Assembly: GCF_008831285.2 (NCBI RefSeq)
Contig: NC_045138.2
Location: 1,563,143-1,627,142, forward strand
Direction of reading: 5' to 3'
Length of the DNA stretch: 64,000 nucleotides
Origin: Nymphaea colorata
Lineage: Eukaryota; Streptophyta; Magnoliopsida; Nymphaeales; Nymphaeaceae
Numbering within the stretch: position 1 is the first letter of the stretch; each line of letters opens with the position of its first letter. Below, piece after piece: positions 22,624-34,795 of the stretch. A program made the position numbers and the translations under genes. The notes below the pieces were generated by a model. It saw nothing but the letters and a program-made list of their open reading frames with translations, was not told the origin of the DNA and searched no databases.

Positions 22624-22957
22624 TGCATGTTCAAGTTTGGCTCGTTGTGCAGAAAGAAAGTTATGTGAGCCTGGGTGCACCATGCACAGTAAAGGAGGGG
22701 AGGACATTTTGGTAATTTATTAAAAAGTCCTCCATAGTCCTTTTACTTTGTTCATTTTCAATTTTGACTTTTACAAAAAGTTTTCTTTTTCAGTTTTTTC
22801 AGTTTGAACTCAGGATATTTTAGTCATTAACAACACGGGCACACGAAAAATAGTGCACTAGTATGACCCATATAACCAGGTTCTGGGTCAGTCAAGACTG
22901 GGATATGGTTGAAGCAGTAAGAGGCATGTTTCCCACGGTGAGATAAGCACCACAAGT
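22624..22957. other. No gene seen; beyond end of duplication A
   Basis: The sequence continues uninterrupted past the point where copy B stops matching. There is no coding or repeat signature except short T/A runs. Confidence 0.45.
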
Positions 22958-23745
22958 GATGCCTTAATTATATGTCTGCATTCTAACAAGTTACCTGCAG
23001 AGATAAAGGCCATGTCCCTGTGTGATTCTTGTCCTGTCAAACACTTCGTTCCCATTTTAGGCACCTTTGGCAATTTATCACAATGAGAAATCATGATTTT
23101 AAAGTTAACATGTCTGATTTTTTAGGTTGAAGAATGGTTGCCGTGCAAAAAAACTGTTCGTGGCTTTTCTTGTTGTTTTTTGCCAGATTCCTGCGACATC
23201 CATCCTTCTCCATCTGAGCTAACAGAGAAGGAGAGAGAGTGATCAAGATCAAAAGAGAGATGAAGATTGGCTTGGTTTCATTAGAGAGAGAAGAGAGGAG
23301 TGGGGGAGAATACATGGTTTAATCCTTTTCTCTTTTTTTTTTTTCCGTCCGGCGAAATGCCCATTGCATGATTAGATGATGTTTTTAATCACATCTAAGC
23401 AGTCATGAATTAGTATTGGCCACGGTTTTTAGCTACAGAATGCAGGTATTAGAAACAAAAGAAACCAAACGGAAAGCGAAGGTCAATTCTACTTGCTTTG
23501 TTTGCAGAACAACAAAACAGAGAACTCATACCACGGAAAATATTATGCAGTCAACGGAGATCATAACGCAGCAGATTCCAGAAACAGTACAGAACCGAAA
23601 TTCTTGTAGCCTAAGAAAAGCCTCTACAACTATAAAAAAGATGTACCTTGATTTTGCAGCAACCGACCTTGATCAATAAAATCTGAGGGGAAAACAACAC
23701 AAAGAAGAAGCAAGGATCAGATAACCCACCAGGAACATGCCTAGT
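22958..23745 (-). pseudogene. Unidentified host gene 5' fragment (copy 1)
   Basis: On the minus strand a CT-rich leader (23230-23310) precedes an ATG at 23213. That opens a short frame with MEKDGCRRNLAKNNKKSHEQ. Farther down, a coding-like segment KMGTKCLTGQESHRDMAFIS ends exactly at a CAG|GTAACT splice donor near 22996. These look like first exons of a plant gene, but I do not recognise the product. The same 0.78-kb block occurs at 55874-56647, where the ATG reads ACG and the encoded peptides differ slightly. Both copies begin abruptly at GATGCCTTAATTATATG, so the fragment was moved as a unit. Neither can make a complete protein. Confidence 0.5.
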
Positions 23746-24305
23746 TATAATACTATTAGACACTAAAAATTTACCACTTGAAAGAAAGCGTGAAAATTAT
23801 AAGTCTAGTAGTCATAATAATTCAAGTAATATACAAAATTAGAAGCACGCAGAAAAAGAGAGAGCACCCCCCTGCAAATGTATTTGTCAGCGAAAGCCAA
23901 AAAACCCCATACCTTTTACCATGATTTTCCTAAAATGTAACAAGAAAAGAGCCAGGATACAAAGAATCATCGAATGGGCTTCTTCCCAAGGAAACAAAGA
24001 CCAGGAAGGAATTCCTACCAATTTAGCAGAACATGCGAGCTTGGAAACAAAAAAGTAAAGTGAAGCAGAGGCCAAGTCTAGTGACTTTATGAATAAAATA
24101 GACCACTTGCAAAGAACCAATCTCATGGCAAAAGCAGCCTAAACAAAGAGACAAAGCCAAGCAAATGTAATTAAAGAAAAACAATAAAAAATGAAAGACA
24201 AAAGGAAAGCAAAGGACAGATGGAAAATTTCCCTCATGCATACACAAACGAATATGCCCCAAACAGGATCATGTTCATGCTAAATTATTGAATCCAAACC
24301 TTAAT

Positions 24306-24674
24306 TGTAACGGAAGCGTACCTGAATCCATTTGAAGGGCACAAACGGTAGATCGCAATAGGATCTTCCAGGGTTTGTGCGGCGCACGTGCAGTCGCTCT
24401 CAGATGGGGAAGACAACCCTAGAAACCAATGTTTCTGGTAACCATTTGCACGATCACAGGGACTACCATTTTATATTATGGGCAATTATGGATTCAACCC
24501 ATCAAAGAGTCCGTAATTGCGTATAGGTATTTATACATTACAAAATTACCCCATACCATATAAAATGACGTCATATCCCAAAACGCAATCACTTAAGCAA
24601 ATATTTACATTAAAACAGCCACAATGTCTGAAATTTCTCATAGACATATGCCGGCCCACCAAATGGTCCTTACA
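24306..24674 (-). mobile_element. Copia 3' LTR (369 bp) with purine tract
   Basis: On the minus strand the LTR starts TGTAAGGACC at 24674 and ends GTTACA at 24306, giving matching TGTAA...TTACA termini. It is preceded by the purine tract GTGGGAGAT (24675-24683), as expected upstream of a 3' LTR. RNase H coding sequence lies 300 bp farther upstream in the same orientation. A second, 5'-truncated copy is at 27471-27825. No target duplication could be fixed. Confidence 0.7.
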
Positions 24675-24976
24675 ATCTCCCACATTGGCCAAATATGTCT
24701 TTATACATTCAGACATTACATAAAACCTTAGGAGCTCATAACTGCTATCTTATTAAACATCATTTTCACCAATCTCGTGCATGATCATATCAACACAGAA
24801 CCAAAGCGACTTTAGCTATATAAAAATTAGTTAAACGTTCAATGATCACAAATGTTAGCACAATAAAAAATCTTATGGAGATCAAAAACATAAACACAGA
24901 ATGGAACCAAAGAACTTTAAACTGTATTGTGCAGAAAACTTAATATGTATTCATGCAAACAAAAAACAAACTCTCA

Positions 24977-25762
24977 CTAAACCAGCACATTATCCAAGGA
25001 TAACACCACCATATGAACAACATGTTCGTAAAAGACTTTAGGTGTTAAACCCTTAGTAAATGGAACCGCAATCATAGAGTTTGTCCTAATATGCTCTAAA
25101 GACACTTGATCATTCTGTATCATCTCTTTAATAGCCAAAAACTTAATGTCGATGTGCTTCGACTTTGACAAACTGCGGCTGTTATTAGAGTATATGACTA
25201 CTGAATTATTGTCACACAATAACTTTAGTGGTCTTTCTACATCATTTACAATACGCAGCCCCGTCACAAAATTCCGTAACCACAAAGCATGATTGGATAT
25301 CTCGTAACATGCTATGAATTTCGATGTCATGGTTGAAGGGGATCTTATTAACCAAAGAAATACGACTTTGCGCTATGGTGAGTTCAGCACCAATCAGGAA
25401 TCCCCAATAGCTACAAGTGTCTGTTTGACACTCCTCTAGGATATAGCTCCTCCATCCAATAGAAATACATAGCCTGGAGCAGACTTGCAACTGTTTTGGC
25501 ACCCTGCAAAGTCAGAATCTGAATACCCAATGATCTCCAACTGGTTTGACTTCCTGTATGTGAGCATAAAATCTTTTGTTCTTTGTAAGTACCGCAATAC
25601 TCTTTTGGCTGCTTTCCAATGATCCATATCAGGATTACGTAAGTATCTGCCTAACATTTCCTCGATAACTGCAATATTCAAACGAGTACAAACCTGAGCA
25701 TACATAAAGCTTCCCACAACAGACGAATAAGGAATCATTTCTATTTCCTTAGATTCGATCAT
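24977..25762 (-). pseudogene. Ty1/Copia RNase H remnant (3' end of pol)
   Basis: Minus strand. The start holds the RT/RNase H junction (SSVVGSFMYAQVCTRLNIA, then DHWKAAKRVLRYLQRTKD) and [12 protein letters not shown], the first RNase H catalytic region. After a frame break near 25440 the end of RNase H follows (LLCDNNSVVIYSNN, SKSKHIDIKF, and a degraded form of the usual ADPLTKG). In the middle about 80 bp of foreign-looking sequence (25335-25415) replaces the usual SWKSAKQTLVA segment. RT proper is absent upstream of 25762. It is dead, and its sister is 27826-28440. Confidence 0.88.
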
Positions 25763-26640
25763 TTAACTTAGGAATAGTACTCAAATTTGCATATATCATG
25801 GAAGCAAAATGCATCGTACAAAGAACAAAATTACCAAAACATGCTCATAATCAATACATGTACAAAGATGAAATAACAAATATAAATGAATTTAAATACA
25901 ATGGCCTAAATCCCATCACAAGGTACCGGTGCAACGTTAATATCAAATCTTTGGATTGAAATATTAACTGAAAGTGGTATTCTTGGTCAACAATGAATAT
26001 AGATAATTAGCTCTGTCAAATAACGAGCCCATCTTTGGATTGACTCACTATTCACATGGAAACCTGAAAACTATCACAAATTTATTGCCCTATATGCTTG
26101 AACCTGACCAAACAACAATCCTCCTTTGAGTTGATCATTACCTGCTTGGATTTAGTACACCATCATCTATGGTTCAAAACTGGCAAATTCGTACCATAGA
26201 GGTCCGTTTTGCGATATGAAGTACAAACCTACTCATTTCAAACAATAGACATGACGAAAGATCAAATTCATGGTCCAAACATTCATCTAAAGTATATCCA
26301 CAATCTTAATAACATGCAAAACATGATACATGAATTAAAATTCACATACAAAATTTTGCCCTACATTGAATCCAAAACCAAATGATTTAATGAAATAAGC
26401 CCAAAATAGTCCAAAATTTTATAAAACGGTACCATAATTGTCCTTAAGTAGGTCAAGAACCACTAAATCAGCCTTAAAATAGCCCATATTGTTCTTAAAC
26501 CACAACTAAAACACCCACATGGCCCTAAATAGGGCTGAACTAGTTTAAAAATTGCATGAACCAGTAAAAAATAGACCGAATCGGCCCCAAAACCCACTTA
26601 ACATGTTGAAAAATGGCTAAAATCGGTTTCAAAACTGAAT
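25763..26640. other. No gene seen; shared by both tandem units
   Basis: AT-rich sequence matching 28441-29330. There is no retroelement domain or host gene signal. Short ORFs are chance. Confidence 0.5.
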
Positions 26641-26900
26641 GAACCAACCTAAAAAGCTCTGAACTGGTTAGAAAAATCAACTGAACCGGTCAAAAATTCA
26701 ACTGAATCGGTTTGAAAACAACTGAATTGGTTTGAAAAGCAACTGAACCGGTCTAAAAATCAACTGAACCGGTCTGAAAATCAAATGACCGGTTTGAAAA
26801 GGGTCCGAATCAGATCCAAAAAGTACGAACCAGTTCCAAAAAGTTCTGAATCGAGTTGAGTGGTCTGAAACTGAATGAACCGGTTCAAATCTCTTCAGAA
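26640..26900. repeat. ACCGGT-rich ~21-bp tandem repeat
   Basis: The phrase CAACTGAACCGGTCTGAAAA recurs about ten times with small changes (26645-26800 clearest). The matching array in tandem unit 2 is at 29340-29570, with a different number and order of variants. In one minus frame it gives a repetitive FRPVQL-type peptide, which I regard as a by-product. Confidence 0.8.
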
Positions 26901-27470
26901 CCGGTTTAAAAGAAAAGGAACCGTTTTTCAAAATTTAAACCGAATAGATAGTGTGAAAATGATCAGTCTAGTAGTCATAATAATTCAAGTAATATACAAA
27001 ATTAGAAGCATGCAGAAAAAAAGAGAGCACCCCCCTTGCAAATGTGTTTGCCAGCGAAAGCCAAAAAACACTAGCCCTTTTACCATGGTTTTCCTAAAAT
27101 GTAACAAGAAAAGAGCCATGATACAAAGAATCATCGAATGGGCTTCTTCCCAAGGAAACAAATACCATGAAGGAATTCCTACCAAGGTCGCAGAACATGC
27201 GAGCTTGGAAACAAAAAATTAAAGTGAAGCAGAGGCCAAGTCTAGTGACTTTATGAATAAAATAGACTACTTGCAACGAACCAATCTCATGGCAAAAGCA
27301 GGCTAAACAAAGAGACAAAGCCAAGCAAATGTAATTCAAGAGAAACAGTAAAAAATGAAGGACAAAAGAAAACCAAAGGACTGATGGGAGATTTCCCTCA
27401 TGCATACACAAAACGAATATGCCCTAAACAGGATCATGTTCATGCTAAATTATTGAATCCAAACCATAAT

Positions 27471-27825
27471 TGTAGAGGAAGTGTACCTGAATCCATTTGA
27501 AGCGCACAAACGGTAGATCACAGTAGGATCTTCCAGGGTTTGTGCTGCGCACGTGCAGTCACTCTCAGATGGGAAAAAGACAACGCTAGAAACCATTGTT
27601 TCTGGCAACCATTCACACGATCACAGGGACTTCGATTTTATATTATGGGCAATTATGGATTCAACCCATCAAAAAGTCTGTAATTGCGTATAGGTATTTA
27701 TACATTACAAAATTACCCCATATCATATAAAATGACGTAATATCCCAAAACGCAATCATTTAAGCAGATATTTATATTAAGACAGCCACAATGTCTGAAA
27801 TTTCTCATAGACATATGCCGGCCCA
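27471..27825 (-). mobile_element. Truncated Copia LTR (unit 2)
   Basis: Matches 24306-24659. Its inner terminus is changed (TGTAGAGGAAG instead of TGTAACGGAAG). The 5' tip was removed by the deletion at 27825. Confidence 0.7.
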
Positions 27826-28440
27826 TCATAGACATGTGCTTCGACTTTGACGAACTGCAGCTGTTATTGGAATACATGGCTACTGAATTATTGTCACACA
27901 ATAACCTTAGTGGTCTTTCTACACCATTCACAATGCGCAACCCCGTCACAAAATTTCGTAACCACAAAACATGATTGGATGCCTCATAACATGCTATGAA
28001 TTCCGCTGCCATGGTTGAAGGGGATCTTATTAACCAAAGAAATACGACTTTGCGCTATGGTGAGTTCAGCAAAAATCAGGAATCCCCAATGGCTACAAGT
28101 GTCTGTTTGACACTTTTCTAGGGTATAGCTCCTCCAGCCAATAGAAATACATCGCCTGAATCCGACTCGCGACTGTTTTGACACCCGACAAAGTTAGAAT
28201 CTGAATACCCAATGATCTCCAACTAGTCTGACTTCCCGTATGTGAGCATAAAATCTTTTGTTCTTTGTAAGTACCGCAATACTCTTTTGGCTGTTTTTCA
28301 ATGATCCATACTAGGAATACCTAAGTACATGCCTAACATTCCCTCGATAAATGCAATATCTAGATGAGTATAAACCTGAGCATACATAAAGCTTCCCACA
28401 ACAGACGAATAAGGAATCATTTCCATTTCCTTAGATTTGA
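27826..28440 (-). pseudogene. Copia RNase H remnant (unit 2)
   Basis: Minus-strand copy of the 25148-25762 part of the RNase H remnant. It contains [20 protein letters not shown] and LLCDNNSVAMYSNN, preserved better here than in unit 1, including AAEFIACYEASNHVLW. Stops and frame breaks remain. The C-terminal part is deleted. Confidence 0.82.
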
Positions 28441-29624
28441 TCATTTAACTTATGAATAGTACTCAAATTTGCAGATATCATAGAAGCAAAATGCATTGTA
28501 CAAAGAACAAAATTACCAAAATATACTCATAATCAATACATGTACAAAGATGAAATAACAAATATAAACAAATTTAAATACAATGGCCTAAATCCCATCA
28601 CAAGGTACCAGTGCAACGTTAATATCAAATCTTTGGATTGAAATATTAACTGCAAGTGGTATTCTTGGTCATCAATGAATATAGATAATTAGTTCTGTCA
28701 AATTACGAGCTCATCTTTGGATTGACTCACTATTCACATGAAAACCTAAAAATTATCACATATTCATTGCCCTGTATGCTTAAACCTGACCAAGCAACAA
28801 TCTTCCTTTGGGTTGATCATTACCCGCATGGATTTAGTATACCATCATCTAAGGTTCAAAACTGGCGAATTCATACAACAAATGTCACTTTTGCGACATG
28901 AAGTACAAACCTACTCATTTCAAACAATAGACATGACAAAAGATCAAATTCATGGTCCAAACATTCATCTAAAGTACATCCACAATCTTAATAACATGCA
29001 AAACATGATACATGAAGTAAATTTTACATACAAATTTTTGCCCTACATTGAATCCAAAACGAAATGATTTAATGAAATAAGCCCAAAAGAGTCAAAAATT
29101 TTATAAACCGGTACCATAATTGCACTTAAGTAGATCTAGAACCACTAAATCAGCCTTAAAATAGCCCGTATCATTCTTAAACCGCAACTAAAACACCCAC
29201 ATGGCCCTAAATAGGGCTGAAATGATTTAAAAATTGCACGATCAGTCAAAAATATGCCAAATCGGCTCCAAAACCCACTCAACATGTTGAAAAATGGCTA
29301 AAATCGGTTCCAAAACTGAATGAACTAGACTAAAAAGCCTTGAACTGGTCTGAAAAATCAACTGAACCGGTCAAAAAATCAACTGAACTGTTCAAAAAAT
29401 CAACTAAATCGGTCTAAAAACAACTGAATCGTTTTAAAAAAGCAACTGAACCGGTCTGAAAATCAAATAACCGGTTTGAAAAGGGTCCGAATCAGTTCCA
29501 AAAAGTACGAACCAGTTCTGAATCGAGTTGAATCGGTCTGAAACCGAATGAACGAGTTCAAATCTCTTCAGAACCGGTTTAAAAGAAAAGGAACCGTTTT
29601 ACAAAGTTTAAACGGAATGGATAC

Positions 29625-30392
29625 GGGTCGGGTACAAAATGACTGACCCGGATTCGAGAAACCATATTTTCAAAATTTAAACCTTATGAATACGGGTCTG
29701 GCCAATGCAACCCGACTCGAACCCGAAATCCAAAATGTAAACTGAATGGATACGCGTCGGGTTTGACATGACCTGACCTGGATCCGAAATAATTGTATGG
29801 ATTCGGGTTAGGTCAGCACGACCCGATCCGAACCCGAAATCCAAAAATGTAAACCAAATGGATCTGGGTCGGGTTTGACATGACCTGACCCGGATCCGAA
29901 GGAACTGTATGGATATGGATCGGGCCAACATGACCTGATCCGGATCCAAAATAACTTAAGCGCATGCGGGCGGCAAAAAGGAATTTTTTTTTGAAATCCT
30001 TATGGATCCGGGTCGGGTCTGCCATGACCCGACCCAAGTCCGACCCTCTTGCCGTGCTCGACGGTTCGCAGGCAGCAGAGACCTTGGGTGGGCGCCGTCC
30101 GGCGACGGGGGACTCGCTGGCGTGGCCGGATGGAGGCGGTGGAAGCTCTTTTCTACTGCTCATCTGCCTGCTCCTTCAATCCTTTGGGTGGCTACAATGG
30201 TGGCAAGAGAGCCACCGGGACGCCACCCAACAACGTGGGTGGCCCCCAGCGGGTCGCGCCAGGACGGCCGGAGGTCGGCCGTTGCCTAACGGCCGGTAGA
30301 CGCACGCCTAGACGGCCTGAAACCAGCCGCCCCTTCCTTTTACCCTTTCTGCAATTGCAACGGAAGGCTGACACCTTCCATCAGCTTCAACA
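29625..30392. repeat. GGGTCGGGT-rich degenerate repeat and GC-rich LTR-like end
   Basis: From 29625 to 30045 the paired phrases GGATCCGGGTCGGGT and GACCTGACCCGGATCCGAA recur about six times at ~60-70-bp spacing and form small dyads. From 30045 to 30340 the DNA turns GC-rich. Reading the minus strand, the segment starts TGTTGAAGCTGATGG at 30392, exactly where duplication B begins. That suggests the end of an LTR inserted there. ORFs in the GC-rich part (for example 30049-30411 plus) have no recognisable domain. Confidence 0.5.
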
Positions 30393-32310
30393 GATTCAAA
30401 ACAGAATGTGATAAGTACTAGGTAAAAGATAAATGGTTGATATCTTGGATTGAGACTGAGACAAAAAAAAAAGAAAAATGCCCCTTTCAAAGAAGGTGTG
30501 GACACAGCTATATAAAGAAACTTTATATATTTCTTGCTAATAAGGAAATGAGAATGAAAGGTAATAACATGTGTACAAACTCAGATATGAAAGAATTTTC
30601 GATTTCTATTTAATGACAAGCAATTGGGATAAAGCCTGTAGAAAAGGAATTTGTTGTAAGAATATGATTGGTAAATAGTGATTTTCATAGCGAGATATCA
30701 AGTTGATAATATTTCAAAATAATATAGAAAAACAGAAAAAAATACGAGTGATTTATTACTTGTGAAGAATTTTAATTTTGAAAGGATTAAATTTTAAGCA
30801 GAGTGTAAATATATGAGGTTTGATTCATGAAGATATTGACTCAATAGGTGTGAATGAATAAGTCAACCTCAAGTGTTCGACAATTGAAAATAGAATATAC
30901 TGGAGTAAAGCAAAGATTGGCATTCAACTTGAAATAAATGATGACCCAATCAATAACAGAAGTAATAAAATAGGAGGAAAGACATATTATGGGTATTGAA
31001 CCTAGAAAATTATTTGGCTAAAATTAAATGAAGAAAAATGTGTGACCTGAGTCAAGCAAAGTTGGTAATTGAGCCAATAGATGGGTATCATGTTCAAGAA
31101 TAGAAGGTTTAACAAATAAATAAATGAGAGATTGACAAGATATGATAAAATGTAGATTTTGAAGTCATTCTAGAAAAGGGACTTGCCAAGGAATAATTGA
31201 TGACCTACTAAAATTATGAAAGTAGTAAAATTGGAGGGAAGTCACACTATACGTATTGAAGCTAAAAAATATTTGGCTAAGTATAAATGAGGGGAAAAAA
31301 TGAATGACTTCGGTCAAGCAAAGTTGGTAATTGAACCAATAGATAACTCTCATGTTCACTAATAGAATGTTAGACAGATGAATAAGTGGGGGATTCCCAA
31401 GGTATGATAAAATATAGATTTTGAAGCAATTTAGAAAAAAATGGACTTTTTGAATGGTAGTATTTGGATAATCAATGTCACTTAGGTAGTAGGGTTGAAG
31501 CACGATTTTATAACGTGGTCTTGTTGAAGACTATAGAGATTATCAAAGAAGACAAGACATTAATTCAAATGATGAAGATGAAATGTAAAATTGTTGAATT
31601 GATCAAGGAGTGCTTGGAAGACACACATGCACTCATCATATAATGATTAACAACCAATATTTTCTAAAGTCACATTTACCATCCATCATGCAGCTTAGTT
31701 TGATCAATTATGAATATTCCATATAAAATATGCCAATATACCTTCAACAGTGGGCCTAGTACGAGCATAGACTCTACCATTAACCAACTAAGATCTGGGT
31801 TTCTTATGTCTCCTTGGTCACTCATCAATATACTATAAGTTACCACTCATAGTATGAACGAGGGAACTTCCCCGCCCAATGTATGGTCCAGTTGTAAGGT
31901 TTAGTCTTGTGCTACCACCTAAGACCAATCTTGGCAACATGATAACTGAGAGAAATAGGTATTGGAAGTTTTTGAAATATGAGCAAGCGTGCAAAACCGG
32001 TTGTCCCTAATATAATGTTTTCTATGATAATGATTAAAATAAATAGAAGAGCAAAGATTATTTTCAATCAAGTCTTAAATTGAGGAGGATTATAATTCAT
32101 CTTACATCTATGTAAATATGATTAATCTTCCTCAATTAGACCTAAATGCAATTGAGCAAACAGTAAGGAATGTAATGAAATACTGATGCAGTCAAGGCCA
32201 AAGAAAGAAATATGCTTTATCATCGGCAATATATGAGATGTTCAAGTTTGTCAAAATGCATCAATGATAATTATAGCCCAACAATGACGAGTCCCATCAC
32301 GGTCGTCATC
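30393..32310 (+). mobile_element. Non-coding internal region of long-LTR element (copy B)
   Basis: Matches 9894-11825 and 57537-59441. No retroelement protein motif is present. The repetitive ORFs here on the minus strand (for example 31165-31503) recur in all copies because the DNA is repeated, not because they are genes. Confidence 0.75.
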
Positions 32311-34795
32311 TATTTACAACTCCATAAATTTTTTGTTTTTTGAGAGCCTTTGCCGGGGATAATCAATCCAAGAGCTATGCTTATTTGTTATGCATTTCAC
32401 TTTTGCTTAAACATTTTTTTCATTCTAAATATCGTGCAGTGTTTTGAGAAAATATTTAAGATTTGATATTTCAAAATTTTGAGGATGTTAAAAAGAATCA
32501 TTTGAGGTTGTATCATTTGGAAAAACTTGAATTGAAAGATCTTTACAAATATTGTTTGGAAACATTTGAAGATCATCATTTGAAAATCACTTTGGTATTC
32601 TCTTAAGACTTCAAGTAGGTTTGATGTTTTCTTCGAATTTGGTTACTACCTAATTAGAGCTTTATCACATCTTGCTTAAGTTGTTTTAGAAATGTGTTTG
32701 CGATCGTTTGTGATGTTAAGTGAATGTGAATGTATGAATGCATTGATCCTACATGACTAAAATGGAATCATTCATTCCGACCATAACATTCAATTAAGAT
32801 CAGTTCTTCTATTACATACCTCTAAGATTTTTGTTTTATAATTGTCATGAATATTTTTAAGAACAAATATTTCATCTATTGTAAGGAAAATTATATCTCC
32901 GACATTGGGTATTGGAGAAAAACAAGCATACATAAAATAGAAAGTTAATAATATACAAAAGTTGTCATTGGGATCCCTAGTCAGATGACTAAAAAAAATG
33001 ATAAATGTAAGAATCGCATGAAAACACAATTTAACATGTTCACATTCATTAGGGCTCACATTTGTAAGGGTTTTCTTGTGGTGAACAAGTCTCAATTTCA
33101 AAAATCAACATAATAACAAAGAAATCTCAACCCAATCACTCATTCTTTCACATATTAATTTGAAAAATCAGTAAACTATGCATGGAGATCATTTTAAGAT
33201 TAAACAATGCACACATTTAATGAGCAAAGAAAAGAACTCATGTCAATCTTAGAAAGAAAAATGATGTTCTATTTCACCTTGCTCATACTTTCTGTGCACT
33301 CAAGAACATTTCATGACTCTGGATAGAGGATTTTAGAGCTACCTTATATGGCCAAGGGGAGACGAAAATAAGAGAAAAAAAAAAGAAAAAATGATTGAGG
33401 TATTGACTACATACCTCTAAGTAACTGGTTAGAGAACTAAGCTTCTTATCTAGATGATTCCAAAGCCTTCCCAAGTGAATTTTGAAAGTGTTGAGAATAT
33501 CTCCCCAAGAGGTCTTTTTGTGCTCTCTTGAAGAATGAAAGTTGAAGAAAAAACTTGTTCCCAAGGTTTAAGAAGAAGAGGAATGAGAAGAAGAGAGTTG
33601 GGGAGAGCCAAGGGAATAACTTCAAAATCTCGTATGGAAAAACTCTATAAATTCTCTTAGGGTTAGATCATACCCAAGAGAAAACATTTGAAGGGTATTT
33701 ATACATAATTTAATAGCCAGAATTCAATATTTAATTTTTTTTTAATTTAACAAGATTTTTATGCCAATTACAAGTATTCTTTTAATTATTTTTAATCATT
33801 TTAATAGGTCTTGACCAAAGGAGATAGGCCCTTAGTCCTGTAAACATCCATTTGAGGGTGTTGGCAGGGCTAGTGCCCACCCAACAAACCCAAAATCACC
33901 CTCAAATGAGTGGATTTAGCCATTTTTTTTAATGGGCCACTAAAGGGAATTGACCCTTAGTCCTGCAAACACTCACTTGGGGGTGTTAGCAGGGCTAGTG
34001 CCCACCCAACAGACCCAAAATTTTAGCCCAAAACAGGGCTTGCATTGGGTGCGGGCCCTACCTTGACCATGCCAGGGTGCACATGGCCAGGATTGGCCAG
34101 ACGCGAGGCTAAGGTGCGGTTTTCCCATATCGGCTCATTTTTTGGGCCAACGAGGGGAGTTTAAAGCTCCTTGGCCCCCTCGGGTAGGGTTCACTAAAAA
34201 AATTTAATTTTTATTTTAAATGCACATTTGAAAAGGCAAAATGGTCCTTTTGTTAAAATGGGTCCAGTTTCAATTTGGGAGGTTTTGGGTACGTTTTAGA
34301 CTCGGATCTGGTTCGCTCGATCGCAAATGCGTTCTAATCGATGCCCAAGGCTCAGATCAAGGGTTAGATGTGTGTTTTGAGCTCAGAACATATACTTAAA
34401 AGCTTTTGGCATAAGGTTGGGACAAAAAACAAAATGGAGGTTTGCAAGGACACATGCGACGTTAAAAAGTATCAAAAATTGTTGTGGATCCATTTCTTAA
34501 TATGGACTCAATTTTGACTGGCCGGGCTCGATTATGGATCTTGGATATGTATTTCAGCTTGAAGTGTCAATATTGAATCAAGGACTTGGTTTTTGATCTA
34601 AATTTGTGTTTGAAGTTGGATTTTGGATTTAAAAGTGCTTTTGGATTCAAATATGGGTCTAGAGGTCCGTTTTGGGGCAAAATTGGGTCCAAAGTCTACA
34701 ATTTGAACCGAATTGCCATAAAAATCATTGAAATCACTGAAATAGTGTTTAAAAAGATGGAGTGTAATTTTTTGGAAAAATTTGAAGTAACAACA
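32311..34795 (+). mobile_element. Long LTR (L4)
   Basis: Duplicate of L3 but longer: it keeps 33094-33974, which L3 lost. It has its own deletion of about 90 bp near 32342, where the conserved GGGACTCGCC...GGATCGACC block of the family should be. It ends CAACA at 34795 and is followed by GCTGCCCTTCTTTGCTA. The part at 33860-34030 repeats GGGTGTTRGCAGGGCTAGTG twice, a short internal duplication. Confidence 0.75.

Larger units (their letters stand above)
23790..26950 (-). repeat. ~3.1-kb tandem duplication, unit 1
   Basis: Collinear with 26953-29624 in direct orientation and almost head-to-tail. It contains a Copia LTR, an RNase H remnant and an ACCGGT-rich repeat. Unit 2 lacks the bases corresponding to about 24659-25148. 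Divergence is a few percent, so the duplication is not very recent. Confidence 0.9.
26953..29624 (-). repeat. ~2.7-kb tandem duplication, unit 2
   Basis: Second unit of the direct repeat described at 23790. The join GGCCCA|TCATAGACATGTGCTTCG near 27825 shows a ~490-bp deletion. It removed the 5' tip of the LTR, the purine tract and the C-terminal end of RNase H. Confidence 0.9.

Noticed and set aside
30049-30411. GC-rich 120-residue plus-strand ORF
   Set aside because: GC-rich DNA gives long open frames in several phases here (three overlapping plus ORFs and a minus one). It runs across the border into duplication B. No domain.
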